From: Verrucomicrobiia bacterium | Lineage (GTDB): Bacteria > Verrucomicrobiota > Verrucomicrobiia > Opitutales > Cerasicoccaceae | Assembly: GCA_030432235.1 (NCBI GenBank) | Contig: JAUIHT010000004.1 | Span: 458,734-522,733 of the forward strand | Direction: 5' to 3' | Length of the DNA stretch: 64,000 nt | Shown: piece by piece, positions 15,144 through 25,067 of the stretch | Numbering within the stretch: the stretch's first letter is position 1 | Layout of the letters: each line of letters opens with the position of its first letter | Notes under the pieces: generated by a model | Database searches by the model: none | What the model saw: only the letters and a program-made list of their open reading frames with translations | What the model was told of the DNA's origin: nothing | Program-made: the position numbers and the translations under genes

Positions 15144-16546
15144 GCGCCACCTACAAGGACGACACCGAGGCCATTCGTGCTAGCTGGGCGGCGGGCAATG
15201 ACGAAGCGACCGCGGAACTTGCCGCCAGTGCCGCCGACAGCAAGGACGACTCCGCTGACGCCATCGTCTTCCTCTTGGAGGAGGGCACGGCTTGGCGCGC
15301 AGCGGAACAGTACGGCGAGAGCAACGCCACCTTCGGCGTGGCCAACGAAAAAATGGCCTACTGGTCGTCGCAAGCCGAACTGCGCCTCGGCGAAACGGTC
15401 AAGGCGAACTTCACCAACCTCAGCTATCTGACCTATACCGGTTACGCCTATGACAAGGTCATGCTGCACACCTACGTGGCGCTCAACTACCTCGCGGTGG
15501 AGGACTTCGAATCCGCGCGGGTTTCGCTGAACCGCGCCCTGGAGGCTCAGCGTGAGGCCGTGCGCGCCAACGCCGAGGCCATCGCCGAGGCCCAGCAGGC
15601 CGCGGAGGAGTCCGCCGACAAAGCCGCCAAGGACGACAAAGCCTACAATGCCGAAAAGGCGCTCAAAGATAAAAAATTCTCCAGCGCGGTCGACGACACC
15701 TACCGCTATCTGGCCAAGTACCAGGCCTACACCGACTACGTGAATCCCTTCACGGTTTATCTGGACGGGCTCTACTTTTACGCGCAAGCCACCGGCCCGA
15801 GTGATCTGGAGCGGGCCCGCAAGTCCTTTGAGCGCGTGCGCGGCATGATTCCACAGGACGAATACCTGCAAAAGGACATTGCGGCGGTCAACCAGGCCTA
15901 CGCCGGGGGAACGCCCCCGCCCACCACCTGGGTACTCTTCGAGACCGGCATGGCCCCCCTGCGCGAGGAAACCCGCATCGACATCCCACTCTTCATTGTC
16001 ACCCAGCAGGTGCCTTACGTCGGTGTGGCCTTCCCCAAGCTGGTTTTCAACAACTCTTACGTCCCCGGGCTCTCCGTCCGCACCAGCAACGGCGCCTACG
16101 AAACCACCCTGCTGTGCAGCATGGACTCCGTCGTAGCGCAGGAGTTCGAAAACGAGCTACCCGTGGTCATCACCCGCACGCTCATCTCCGCCGGGACCAA
16201 GGCCCTGGCGCAGTACGGCATCTATGAGGCCACCAAGGACTCCGGCACCATCGGGGCTATCATCCAGATCGCGGGCGTCGTTTACCAGGCCGCCATGAAC
16301 CAAGCCGACCTGCGCACCTGGGTCACGCTGCCCAAGCAGTTCCAGCTCGTGCGCCTGCCCACTCCGGAGGACCGCCACCTGCGCATCATCCCGCAGGGCA
16401 GCCCCGGCACCGTAGAGGTTGACCTGCAACCGGGACGCCTTAACGTGGTTTACGTTAAAAGCAACAGCGCCTTCGATCCCATCGACGTCACCCAGTTCAC
16501 TCTTTTGCCGGAACCAAACACCTCCGCCACGAATCTCATCCAGTAG
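15068..16546 (+). CDS. COG3014-family lipoprotein
   Basis: The 492-residue protein has a lipoprotein signal ending LLSGC|ATY, then a helical TPR-like region (VALNYLAVEDFESARVSLNR) and a long Ala/Glu/Lys coiled coil (about residues 160-205). The second half holds TWVLFETGMAPLREETRIDI, a hallmark of COG3014 proteins. Those proteins are commonly encoded beside LpoB and YcfL, as here, and are presumed outer-membrane lipoproteins linked to peptidoglycan synthesis. The GGAG ribosome site (15058-15061) lies in one arm of a perfect 12-bp inverted repeat whose other arm is in the signal-peptide codons. Confidence 0.85.
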   Translation: MSSLAKIKSLPIPLSPFLLVCLLSGCATYKDDTEAIRASWAAGNDEATAELAASAADSKDDSADAIVFLLEEGTAWRAAEQYGESNATFGVANEKMAYWSSQAELRLGETVKANFTNLSYLTYTGYAYDKVMLHTYVALNYLAVEDFESARVSLNRALEAQREAVRANAEAIAEAQQAAEESADKAAKDDKAYNAEKALKDKKFSSAVDDTYRYLAKYQAYTDYVNPFTVYLDGLYFYAQATGPSDLERARKSFERVRGMIPQDEYLQKDIAAVNQAYAGGTPPPTTWVLFETGMAPLREETRIDIPLFIVTQQVPYVGVAFPKLVFNNSYVPGLSVRTSNGAYETTLLCSMDSVVAQEFENELPVVITRTLISAGTKALAQYGIYEATKDSGTIGAIIQIAGVVYQAAMNQADLRTWVTLPKQFQLVRLPTPEDRHLRIIPQGSPGTVEVDLQPGRLNVVYVKSNSAFDPIDVTQFTLLPEPNTSATNLIQ

Positions 16547-16555
16547 GTATTTTTT

Positions 16556-16586
16556 TAAGCCACAGATTAACGCAGACTTGCGCAGA
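16556..16586. repeat. Degenerate leader repeat
   Basis: AGCCACAGATTAACGCAGAC followed by TTGCGCAGAT is a series of CACAGATT/CGCAGA(C/T) words just upstream of the YcfL-like gene. It matches the type of repeat at 2394 and 61525. Confidence 0.5.
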
Positions 16587-16596
16587 TAAATTCGTC

Positions 16597-17061
16597 ATGA
16601 AAAAAACTCTCCTCTCCCTTTCCGCTTTAAGCTTTTTGCTCTTGGCTGCCTGCAGCTCCGTCAACACCGTCGAGCGCGCCGAGCCACTGGCCACGCCAGA
16701 CCCTATCGCCATCAAAAAGGTCACCACCGACCCGGCCTTGGCGGACAAGGTTAGCGTGGTGAACGTCATCCAGGGCACCGTTTCGGGCGACCTGCTCAAG
16801 ATTCAGGTGCAGGTGGAAAACCTGACTTATGCCTATCAGCTCTTCAACTATCAGGTCGTCTGGATCGACAAGAACGGCTTCCATGTCACCTCGCCCGCGC
16901 CCCTCTGGAGGCCCGGCCAAATCGAAGGCCGCGAAACGCAGTACCTGACCGCTGTCGCGCCCAAGCCCAGCGTGGTCGACTTCCAGATGAAGCTCCTCTC
17001 TCGCATCACTTACGACGAAACCGTCGGCGCCGGTCGTAGCGGCCCCGCCGGCAAGCGCTAA
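16597..17061 (+). CDS. YcfL-family lipoprotein (DUF1425)
   Basis: A 154-residue lipoprotein with signal sequence ending LLLAAC|SSV. The mature domain has the YcfL pattern: VVNVIQGTVSGDLLKIQVQV, then NYQVVWIDKNGFHV and PLWRPGQIEGRETQYLTAVA. In E. coli ycfL sits immediately before lpoB, and the same order, with one tiny gene between, is found here. Its job is not established; conserved linkage suggests it works with LpoB at the outer membrane. Confidence 0.85.
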   Translation: MKKTLLSLSALSFLLLAACSSVNTVERAEPLATPDPIAIKKVTTDPALADKVSVVNVIQGTVSGDLLKIQVQVENLTYAYQLFNYQVVWIDKNGFHVTSPAPLWRPGQIEGRETQYLTAVAPKPSVVDFQMKLLSRITYDETVGAGRSGPAGKR

Positions 17062-17082
17062 TCCTCCACCCTCCTGTAGATC

Positions 17083-17268
17083 ATGAAAGCACTTCTTATT
17101 CTGTTTCTCGGCCTGGGGTTGGGTATTATGCTTGGCGGTATCTATCTCAAGGACGTATCTCCGACTCTCGTCATAATTATCGGGGCAAGTACCATTGGCA
17201 TTGGCCTTACATTAAAAGTTTTTAGCCACGAAGTTCGCCCATCAGCCAAACCCATTGAAGAATCATGA
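17083..17268 (+). CDS. Tiny two-helix membrane protein
   Basis: 61 residues with two hydrophobic helices (about 4-21 and 28-47) and a short charged tail. AGATC precedes the ATG closely, a weak ribosome site. Its stop overlaps the start of lpoB (ATGA at 17265-17268), so translation is probably coupled. No known family. It is AT-richer than its neighbours. Confidence 0.6.
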   Translation: MKALLILFLGLGLGIMLGGIYLKDVSPTLVIIIGASTIGIGLTLKVFSHEVRPSAKPIEES

Positions 17269-17882
17269 ACCAGCTCCAGAAAATCTCCCTGCTCTCTCTC
17301 GCGCCGTTGGCGCTCATCCTTGGCGGCTGTGCCAGCAGCGGCGGCACCCGCGACGCGGCCTATGTCGACTCCGACGGCACGCATACCATCGTCAGTTTGG
17401 ACCAGATAAACATCCAGGACTGGTCCAACGCCGCCGACCAGATGGTGCAGAGCCTGCTGGAGTCCGGCATCCTCAACCGTTCCCCGGAGAAGCCCGCCAT
17501 CATGGTGGTCAGCCGCATCGTCAACAATACCACCCAGCAGGTGGACACCGATTTGCTGACCAAGAAAATCCGCGTCGCGCTCAACCAGAGCGGCAAGGTC
17601 GTCACCACCACCACCTATGGCCCCGGCGGACGCGCCGAGGATCCCCTCGCCCGCGAAACCGCGGAGTTGGAGAAGTTCCAGCGTGGCGACACCGCCAACA
17701 TGCCGCTGCCGTACTTCAGCCTCTCCGGTAAGCTCCTGGAAAACCGCGCCCAGGCCGGCAAGACCAAGCAGGTCACCTACATCTTCCAGCTCTCCATGAC
17801 CGAAATCCCCACCGGCCTGGCCGTCTGGGAAGACGAGGTCCAGATCACCAAGCAGGGCCAGCGCGCCTCTGTCGGCTGGTAA
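17265..17882 (+). CDS. lpoB: Penicillin-binding protein activator LpoB
   Basis: A 205-residue outer-membrane lipoprotein; signal ends LILGGC|ASS. Family blocks: DQMVQSLLESG, KPAIMVVSRIVNNTTQQVDT, then KIRVALNQSGKVV and YIFQLSMTEIPTGLAVWEDE near the end. In E. coli LpoB spans the periplasm to stimulate the peptidoglycan synthase PBP1B. The linker between Cys and domain is short here. Conserved linkage with YcfL and COG3014 genes supports the call. Translation is likely coupled to the preceding tiny membrane protein by the ATGA overlap. Confidence 0.88.
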   Translation: MNQLQKISLLSLAPLALILGGCASSGGTRDAAYVDSDGTHTIVSLDQINIQDWSNAADQMVQSLLESGILNRSPEKPAIMVVSRIVNNTTQQVDTDLLTKKIRVALNQSGKVVTTTTYGPGGRAEDPLARETAELEKFQRGDTANMPLPYFSLSGKLLENRAQAGKTKQVTYIFQLSMTEIPTGLAVWEDEVQITKQGQRASVGW

Positions 17883-17892
17883 CAGGACATGT

Positions 17893-18126
17893 ATGAAACT
17901 GGGAAGCTGGATAGTCTCCTGGATTATAGGTCTGGCCGGGGCATGGGGTATTCTGGAGTTATCCAAGACCACGGAAACAGATTGGTTTGGGCTGCCCAAG
18001 CTGCTGATCGCCTGTGTTTTGTTTGTCGTGTTTTTTGTTATCGGAGCCGTCCTGATGTATTCGTGCGGTAAAAGGCCTGGCAGAAAACTCCGCGATGATT
18101 CTGACTTGGAAAAAACACGGGATTGA
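17893..18126 (+). CDS. Tiny two-helix membrane protein
   Basis: 77 residues with hydrophobic helices at about 4-22 and 36-57 and a basic tail (CGKRPGRKLRDDS). AGGA at 17883-17886 is placed well for the ATG at 17893. Another ATG at 17889 opens a different frame with no membrane pattern and is rejected. Same layout as the 61-residue protein upstream of lpoB, but no clear sequence similarity. Function unknown; position suggests the same envelope operon. Confidence 0.6.
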   Translation: MKLGSWIVSWIIGLAGAWGILELSKTTETDWFGLPKLLIACVLFVVFFVIGAVLMYSCGKRPGRKLRDDSDLEKTRD

Positions 18127-18158
18127 GTTCCTTCGCGACAAAGCGCCACCGTTCTCTC

Positions 18159-18953
18159 ATGGATGCCATTCTTGACGTCTCCGGTCTGCGTGTGGAGCGC
18201 GGCAAAGCCGTCATCCTGCGCAAGGTGGACTGGCACGTGGAGCCCGGGCAGCACTGGGCCATCCTCGGGGCCAATGGCAGCGGGAAGACCTCCCTGCTCG
18301 CCGCCCTCACCGCTTATCTGACGCCCACCGCGGGCGAGATTCACCTGCTCGGAGAAACCTACGGCGAGGCCAACTGGCCGGAGCTGCGCGAGCGTGTTGG
18401 CTTTGTCAGCTCGACCATCGCCCAGCGCGTGCCCATGGATGAGCTTGCCCTCGCTACTGTCATGAGCGGGGCCACCGCACAGCTCGGCTACTGGACACGC
18501 GACACGAAAAAGCAGCGCGCCGAAAAGGAAGCCAAGGCCCTCAAGTGCCTCACCCGCATGGGCGGCAAAGCCCTTGCGGAAAAACCCTGGCAAATCCTCA
18601 GCCAGGGTGAGCGCCAAAAGGTTTTTATCGCGCGCGCACTCATGGCCGACCCGGCGCTTTTGATTTTGGATGAGCCCTGTGCTGGGCTCGACCCCGTGGC
18701 GCGCGAGAAATTTCTAGAATCGATTGGCAAGCTCGCCCGTGGCAAGCACGCCCCGACGCTCATCCTCGTCACTCATCACGTCGAGGAAATCCGCCCGGAG
18801 TTTACCCACACACTCATTTTGCGCAAAGGCGCTGTCCTCGCCCAAGGCCCTACCAGCGAGGTATTGAGCAGTGAGAACCTCAGCAAAGCCTTCGGCGCAC
18901 GGCTCAGTTTGGATACAGATAAGTTCGGGCATCATCGCCTGAGCCCCTTATAA
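18159..18953 (+). CDS. ABC transporter ATP-binding protein
   Basis: A 264-residue ATPase with Walker A GANGSGKTS, signature LSQGERQKVFIARALM, Walker B LLILDEPCAGLD and the H-loop His in LVTHHVEE. The pattern is closest to the iron/molybdate-type single-domain ATPases (ModF/YlmA-like). No permease or binding protein lies nearby, so its transport partner, if any, is elsewhere. ATG at 18159 is preferred; a TTG at 18123 would add 12 residues and overlap the preceding gene. It ends at a strong hairpin terminator. Confidence 0.92.
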   Translation: MDAILDVSGLRVERGKAVILRKVDWHVEPGQHWAILGANGSGKTSLLAALTAYLTPTAGEIHLLGETYGEANWPELRERVGFVSSTIAQRVPMDELALATVMSGATAQLGYWTRDTKKQRAEKEAKALKCLTRMGGKALAEKPWQILSQGERQKVFIARALMADPALLILDEPCAGLDPVAREKFLESIGKLARGKHAPTLILVTHHVEEIRPEFTHTLILRKGAVLAQGPTSEVLSSENLSKAFGARLSLDTDKFGHHRLSPL

Positions 18954-18954
18954 A

Positions 18955-18982
18955 AAAGGCGCACCCCGAAAGGTGCGCCTTT
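18955..18982. terminator. Bidirectional hairpin terminator
   Basis: AAAGGCGCACC (18955-18965) and GGTGCGCCTTT (18972-18982) form an 11-bp stem with a 6-base loop. The T-rich side favours the minus strand (TTTTTT follows), serving the Cys-rich gene at 19006; the plus strand has a shorter tail for the ABC gene. Confidence 0.8.
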
Positions 18983-19005
18983 GAAAGTTAGATTACGCGA
19001 TTCGC

Positions 19006-19149
19006 TTACTTGGCGCACTCGCAGCAGCAGACGCAGGAGCCGTCCTTCGGGCATTCCTTGCAGCAACAGGCTGCGGCTTGAGCGGTGGCTGCGAAGGCAA
19101 CACCGGAGAGAGCGATAAGAGCGATCGTGCTCAGGATAACTTTTTTCAT
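19006..19149 (-). CDS. 47-residue Cys-rich secreted peptide
   Basis: An ATG at 19149 opens a 47-residue frame: MKKVILSTIALIALSGVAFA is a textbook signal peptide, and the 27-residue mature part holds nine cysteines in ACCCKECPKDGSCVCCCECAK-like spacing (three triplets or pairs). The pattern resembles metal-thiolate peptides such as metallothioneins, though secretion would be unusual for those. A terminator follows 24 bp after the stop. The next gene upstream on the strand (19219-19578) also encodes a secreted CCC/CEC-containing protein. No family recognised; metal binding is inference. Confidence 0.7.
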   Translation of the reverse strand: MKKVILSTIALIALSGVAFAATAQAAACCCKECPKDGSCVCCCECAK

Positions 19150-19218
19150 AATGTGTACGTTCTAGAATTGTTGTTTGTGTTGGACTTAAGGGACGCATGC
19201 ATCGCCCCATCGCTGCCG

Positions 19219-19578
19219 TCACAACAACAACCGTACACACTGAATCTGCTCAATGATGCCCGGCCCCGTATCAAGCACGGGCGGGATGAAAAACATAGCA
19301 TCCCCCAGGTACTCTGCGGCAGGCAGGCGAGACAAAAAGGGAATCGCCAACCCCACCGGAGCCAATGGCGATATCGCCAAACTGCGCTCAATCGGCAGGC
19401 TATCACAGGATTCCACGAAGCATTCACAACCCGTGTGTTGCGCGGGAGCTTCTTCAGAAGTGTCACCGCAGCAGCAATCGCTGGTTGCACTCGGCACGGC
19501 TGCCATGGCTCCGCAAGTAAAGGGGGTAAACCCTAAAAACAGAGCAACGGAAACTAACATGGAGACGACCTGCTTCAC
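19219..19578 (-). CDS. Secreted/membrane Cys-motif protein
   Basis: With GTG at 19578 the protein has 119 residues: signal-like MKQVVSMLVSVALFLGF, then a Cys cluster SDCCCGDTSEEAPAQHTGCE with CFVESC just after, and a second hydrophobic stretch (LAPVGLAIPFLSRLP). Alternatives are ATG at 19560, which loses the N-terminal Lys, and TTG at 19608. No ribosome site decides between them. It is 69 bp upstream of the 47-residue Cys-rich peptide and likely shares its transcript. A metal-handling role is a guess from the cysteines. Confidence 0.55.
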   Translation of the reverse strand: MKQVVSMLVSVALFLGFTPFTCGAMAAVPSATSDCCCGDTSEEAPAQHTGCECFVESCDSLPIERSLAISPLAPVGLAIPFLSRLPAAEYLGDAMFFIPPVLDTGPGIIEQIQCVRLLL

Positions 19579-19814
19579 TGGCCGGAAATTAAGTCTCAAA
19601 AGCCCCAAAGATCAAGCGCAAGTGCATCAATTTCGTGCCTAAGCCACGGCTCGCCACCGCAGCCCTGCCTGAGATCGGTTTTCGCGCATGCACTGAGTTT
19701 GACTCCCGGACCCTACGCTACGCGAGTCCCGGAGAGCATAGTCCTATATTGCTGATTAATGTCGTGTTTTTCTAAGGTTATCTGAAACCTACTAAATAAC
19801 CTGACTGCAAAAAA
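19579..19814. other. Intergenic region, no clear gene
   Basis: I see a near-repeat (GACTCCCGG and GAGTCCCGG, about 19700-19735) but no terminator or convincing promoter. The sequence turns AT-rich from about 19740 toward the orphan gene at 19815. Confidence 0.3.
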
Positions 19815-20282
19815 GTGATAAGAGCACTCTTATACATCCTTACGGCATTCGTCCTTTCGATTAACTTACACGGAGAAGAGAATCTAAGCATCGCTCTAGC
19901 TCGAAGTGAAGCCAAGAAGGCAGGTGTATCAGTATCTGAAATTGAAAATGGGATTAAGAATACCCTCTTGAACCTAGACAATTCGGTATTGGCGGTGACC
20001 TTCGCGAAAGCACATGAAACATTGTGCCTTATCGTGTTCCAAAATGAGCATAAGGATCTGATATCTGTTGATGTGAGTGCTGTAGAGAGTGGAAACTTCG
20101 GAAAATTAGGATATGATCGCTCATACTATCAGAAGTATATAACTCGTCCTGTAGAATGGATCGTCCGAGAGGACGATTTGATTCGAATTAAGTTTGTTAC
20201 ACAGGCATGGAAAAATGGGCAGCGATACACAGTTTCAGAACCTGTAATCGTGAAGAGTGATGGCACACCATTATTCCGATAA
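19815..20282 (+). CDS. AT-rich secreted orphan protein
   Basis: GTG start; 155 residues beginning with a hydrophobic signal (MIRALLYILTAFVLSINLHG). The mature part is mixed alpha/beta with VIV/ILV strands and no visible motif. Base composition is far lower in GC than the flanking genes and it has no operon partner, which suggests horizontal gain. No Shine-Dalgarno is evident. Function unknown. Confidence 0.55.
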   Translation: MIRALLYILTAFVLSINLHGEENLSIALARSEAKKAGVSVSEIENGIKNTLLNLDNSVLAVTFAKAHETLCLIVFQNEHKDLISVDVSAVESGNFGKLGYDRSYYQKYITRPVEWIVREDDLIRIKFVTQAWKNGQRYTVSEPVIVKSDGTPLFR

Positions 20283-20340
20283 AAATATAAGCAGAACAAG
20301 GCGATGGTAACAACGACTAACGCAGCACAACACTTTCATA

Positions 20341-21636
<1,296 letters not shown>

Positions 21637-21743
21637 ATGCATACACTTCTGTAAAAAACCCAAATTGCAAGTCCAAGCAGGCCGCATAATTTGTCCTACT
21701 TCATCCTTTGACAATTGCATGGTTGAAGTCCTATACTTCGTTT

Positions 21744-22412
21744 ATGAAACGTTTACCTACCCCTACTGAGAAGACAATGACGTCAGCCTCGGCACTTTCT
21801 CTGTCCGCACTCGCAGGTATGACCACTGCTCATGCTGCCATAGTCACCAATACCGATCTGGGGCTGACTGGTTTTGTAATTGGTAGTGTCACTGAAAACA
21901 GCTACGGCTGGGACATTGATGGCGAAAACGGGGCCGAAATCACCGTTTATGGAAATAATAATTCCATGAGTTTCATAAACCCGAGGAGCTTTTTCGGCAT
22001 ACTAGCTACATCGAGTTTTCGAAACGCAGCAGACCTAGAGAACATTGGTTACAGTGCAAATGTACAAGCCGGGCGTTTTCTTTACCTAACCCTGAGCAGT
22101 TTTTTTCGGAGTGGGTACTTTGGAAATGCCCTTTATTTTACCAGTGGAGAACCTGGCTACATAGGCTTTCGATTCATTCCCAGTGGTGGTCTAATTGATA
22201 CTTATCTTTACGGCTGGGCAGAAGTCATTCTGACCGAATCATTCGTAAATCCTTCCTTAGATGTTGTGCGGTGGGCTTACGAGGACACTGGTGCGACTAT
22301 ATTCACACCCAGCGCCGTGCCCGAGTCGGAAACTGCCGCACTTGGGCTCGCGGGGCTGGCCCTCGGTGCGGCCGGGCTGCGCCGCTGGCGCAAGACCAAG
22401 CAGGCAGCCTAA
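21744..22412 (+). CDS. PEP-CTERM-like sorting domain protein
   Basis: 222 residues with an N-terminal signal (MKRLPTPTEKTMTSASALSL, then a hydrophobic core ending AHA). The middle is a Gly/Phe/Tyr-rich beta domain ending in a predicted strand region. The C-terminus VPESETAALGLAGLALGAAG with RRWRKTK is an exosortase tail in which the usual VPEP is VPES, a variant seen in Verrucomicrobiota. It is therefore presumed exported and processed like 9481-10053. AT-richer than neighbours. Function unknown. Confidence 0.78.
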   Translation: MKRLPTPTEKTMTSASALSLSALAGMTTAHAAIVTNTDLGLTGFVIGSVTENSYGWDIDGENGAEITVYGNNNSMSFINPRSFFGILATSSFRNAADLENIGYSANVQAGRFLYLTLSSFFRSGYFGNALYFTSGEPGYIGFRFIPSGGLIDTYLYGWAEVILTESFVNPSLDVVRWAYEDTGATIFTPSAVPESETAALGLAGLALGAAGLRRWRKTKQAA

Positions 22413-22508
22413 ACGACCGACTGGCTGGCCTGTCGTATTGCAATTTTGAAATTTACTGTGCCGTCTGACAGGGCTTGCGCCTTTGATATGCAAGCCTAAC
22501 GTGATTCT

Positions 22509-23459
22509 GTGGAATCGCCAAACGCCATCGACAAAGACGCACTGGCAGCACGCATGGGCAAGGCCAACCTGCATAAGCGCCTCGAGCGACAACAGCTTCA
22601 CATCGCCGGGCAGGCATGGCATGGCAAGGGGCTCTTTCGCTTCGAGCATCGCGTCGATTTCCCCCGACTGGTCTCCCTCTTTTTCAAATGCATGGGCCTG
22701 TATGGACGCGGCTACCGCAACTACCTCGACATCCGCGTGGTCGAAAACGTCGTTGCGCTACCCGGTCTGCCGCCCACCTTCGACGGCCTGCGCGTGCTGC
22801 AAATCGCCGACCTGCACACGGACCTCGACGACGCCCTGCCGGACGCCGTCATCGCTCGCTTACAGGGCCTGGACTACGACTTGTGCATCAACACCGGCGA
22901 CTTTCGCAACCGCACCCGAGACAGCCTGCATGCCTCCATGGCCGCCACGCGGGTTATTTACGAGCACATCCACGGTCCCAAGTACGGCATCTTTGGCAAT
23001 CACGACTTCCTCGAAAAGGTGCCCGACCTGGAGGCGATGGGCATCCGCCTGCTCCTGAACGAATCCGTCCCAATTGAGAAGGACGGGCAGCAGCTCTGGC
23101 TCAGCGGCATCGACGACGCGCACTTCTACGAAAGCCACGACATTGCCCGGGCACGCAGCCAAGTGCCGGACAGCGCCTTCGCCATCATGCTCTCCCACAC
23201 TCCGCAAACCTACCGCGAGGTCGAGGCAGCGGGCTACCGCTTCATGCTCAGCGGCCACACCCACGGCGGCCAGATTTGCCTGCCCGGCGGGCATATCATT
23301 AGCGGCCACTGCCCCACCCCGCGCCCCATGTGGCGCGGCCCATGGCAATATGGGCAGCTCAAAGGGTACACCTCTCCCGGCACGGGTTCGGGCTCCTCGC
23401 CCTTGCGGTTCAACTGCCCGCCGGAGCTGACGGTGCATGTGCTGAGGTGTGAGATATGA
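22509..23459 (+). CDS. Metallophosphoesterase
   Basis: A 316-residue calcineurin-type phosphoesterase. Metal-binding blocks in order: IADLHTD, NTGDF, GIFGNHDFLE, MLSHTP, and SGHTHGGQICLPGG. The arrangement matches the YaeI/YkuE subgroup, which act near membranes on phosphodiester bonds of unclear nature. The start is GTG at 22509; a later ATG at 22554 (MGKANLHKRL) is possible. The N-terminal about 85 residues before the first motif are basic and unassigned. Confidence 0.88.
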   Translation: MESPNAIDKDALAARMGKANLHKRLERQQLHIAGQAWHGKGLFRFEHRVDFPRLVSLFFKCMGLYGRGYRNYLDIRVVENVVALPGLPPTFDGLRVLQIADLHTDLDDALPDAVIARLQGLDYDLCINTGDFRNRTRDSLHASMAATRVIYEHIHGPKYGIFGNHDFLEKVPDLEAMGIRLLLNESVPIEKDGQQLWLSGIDDAHFYESHDIARARSQVPDSAFAIMLSHTPQTYREVEAAGYRFMLSGHTHGGQICLPGGHIISGHCPTPRPMWRGPWQYGQLKGYTSPGTGSGSSPLRFNCPPELTVHVLRCEI

Positions 23460-23669
23460 GTTACGAGATGTGGGATAAAGGCATTAATGTTAGAAGCGGT
23501 GGAAAATTTTCTCGAAGACAGCTTTCAAGAACGTGGGATAAATAATCTCATATCCCACATCTCACATCTCGCCCCCCCCCCTTCTAAAACCTTGACTGTC
23601 GGGCTCCAGATCGCCACTTTTGCCCCTTCTCTACGGCCCAGAGCCGTTGGTAACACCCTAAAGAACTGA
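23460..23669. repeat. Leader with inverted GAGATGTGGGATA repeats and a C10 run
   Basis: GAGATGTGGGATA (about 23464-23476) recurs inverted as TATCCCACATCTC (about 23550-23562) in the gap before infA, with degenerate GAGAT(A/G)TGAG words around both. A run of ten C follows at 23572-23581. The arms could form a long-range hairpin. Not a terminator (no T-tract). Confidence 0.55.
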
Positions 23670-23939
23670 ATGGCAGACGACGTAATCCAAGTAGAAGGCA
23701 CTATCAAGGCAGTCCTGCCCGGGACAATGTTCCGGGTCGAGTTGCCCAATCAGCACGTCGTGCTCGCCACCATATCGGGCAAGCTCCGTAAGCACTTCAT
23801 CAAGATCACCGTGGGTGACACGGTAAAGATGGAAATGTCCCGTTATGACCTGAACAAGGCCCGCATCACCTACCGCCTGCGCAACGCCAATGCGAATCGC
23901 AACGCACCACGGCGCAGCTATGGCCCGCGCCGCAGGTAA
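23670..23939 (+). CDS. infA: Translation initiation factor IF-1
   Basis: IF-1 binds the A site of the 30S subunit during initiation. The S1-like core is clear: [36 protein letters not shown], and [14 protein letters not shown]. Typical IF-1 is about 72 residues; this has 89 with a basic, Asn-rich C-terminal tail ([18 protein letters not shown]) that is outside the core. The tail could add RNA contact. cysK follows 35 bp later. Confidence 0.95.
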   Translation: MADDVIQVEGTIKAVLPGTMFRVELPNQHVVLATISGKLRKHFIKITVGDTVKMEMSRYDLNKARITYRLRNANANRNAPRRSYGPRRR

Positions 23940-23974
23940 GTTTCTCCGCCAACCCTAACCTATTCGACCCGACC

Positions 23975-24928
<954 letters not shown>

Positions 24929-25067
24929 TCTCGACATAGCCCCCTGGGGCATACGCGAGGCTTTAATATCCTGCATTAAATACAGTGAAATCCAGTGCCC
25001 GATACCTCCTTTTTTCTCGCTAACTGAGGCACCATACCTATTCCATCAATTTGTTAATTATGTTATA

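Noticed and set aside
17142..18617. 490-codon open frame opposite lpoB and the ABC gene
   Set aside because: It crosses two well-supported plus-strand genes and has no domain of its own.
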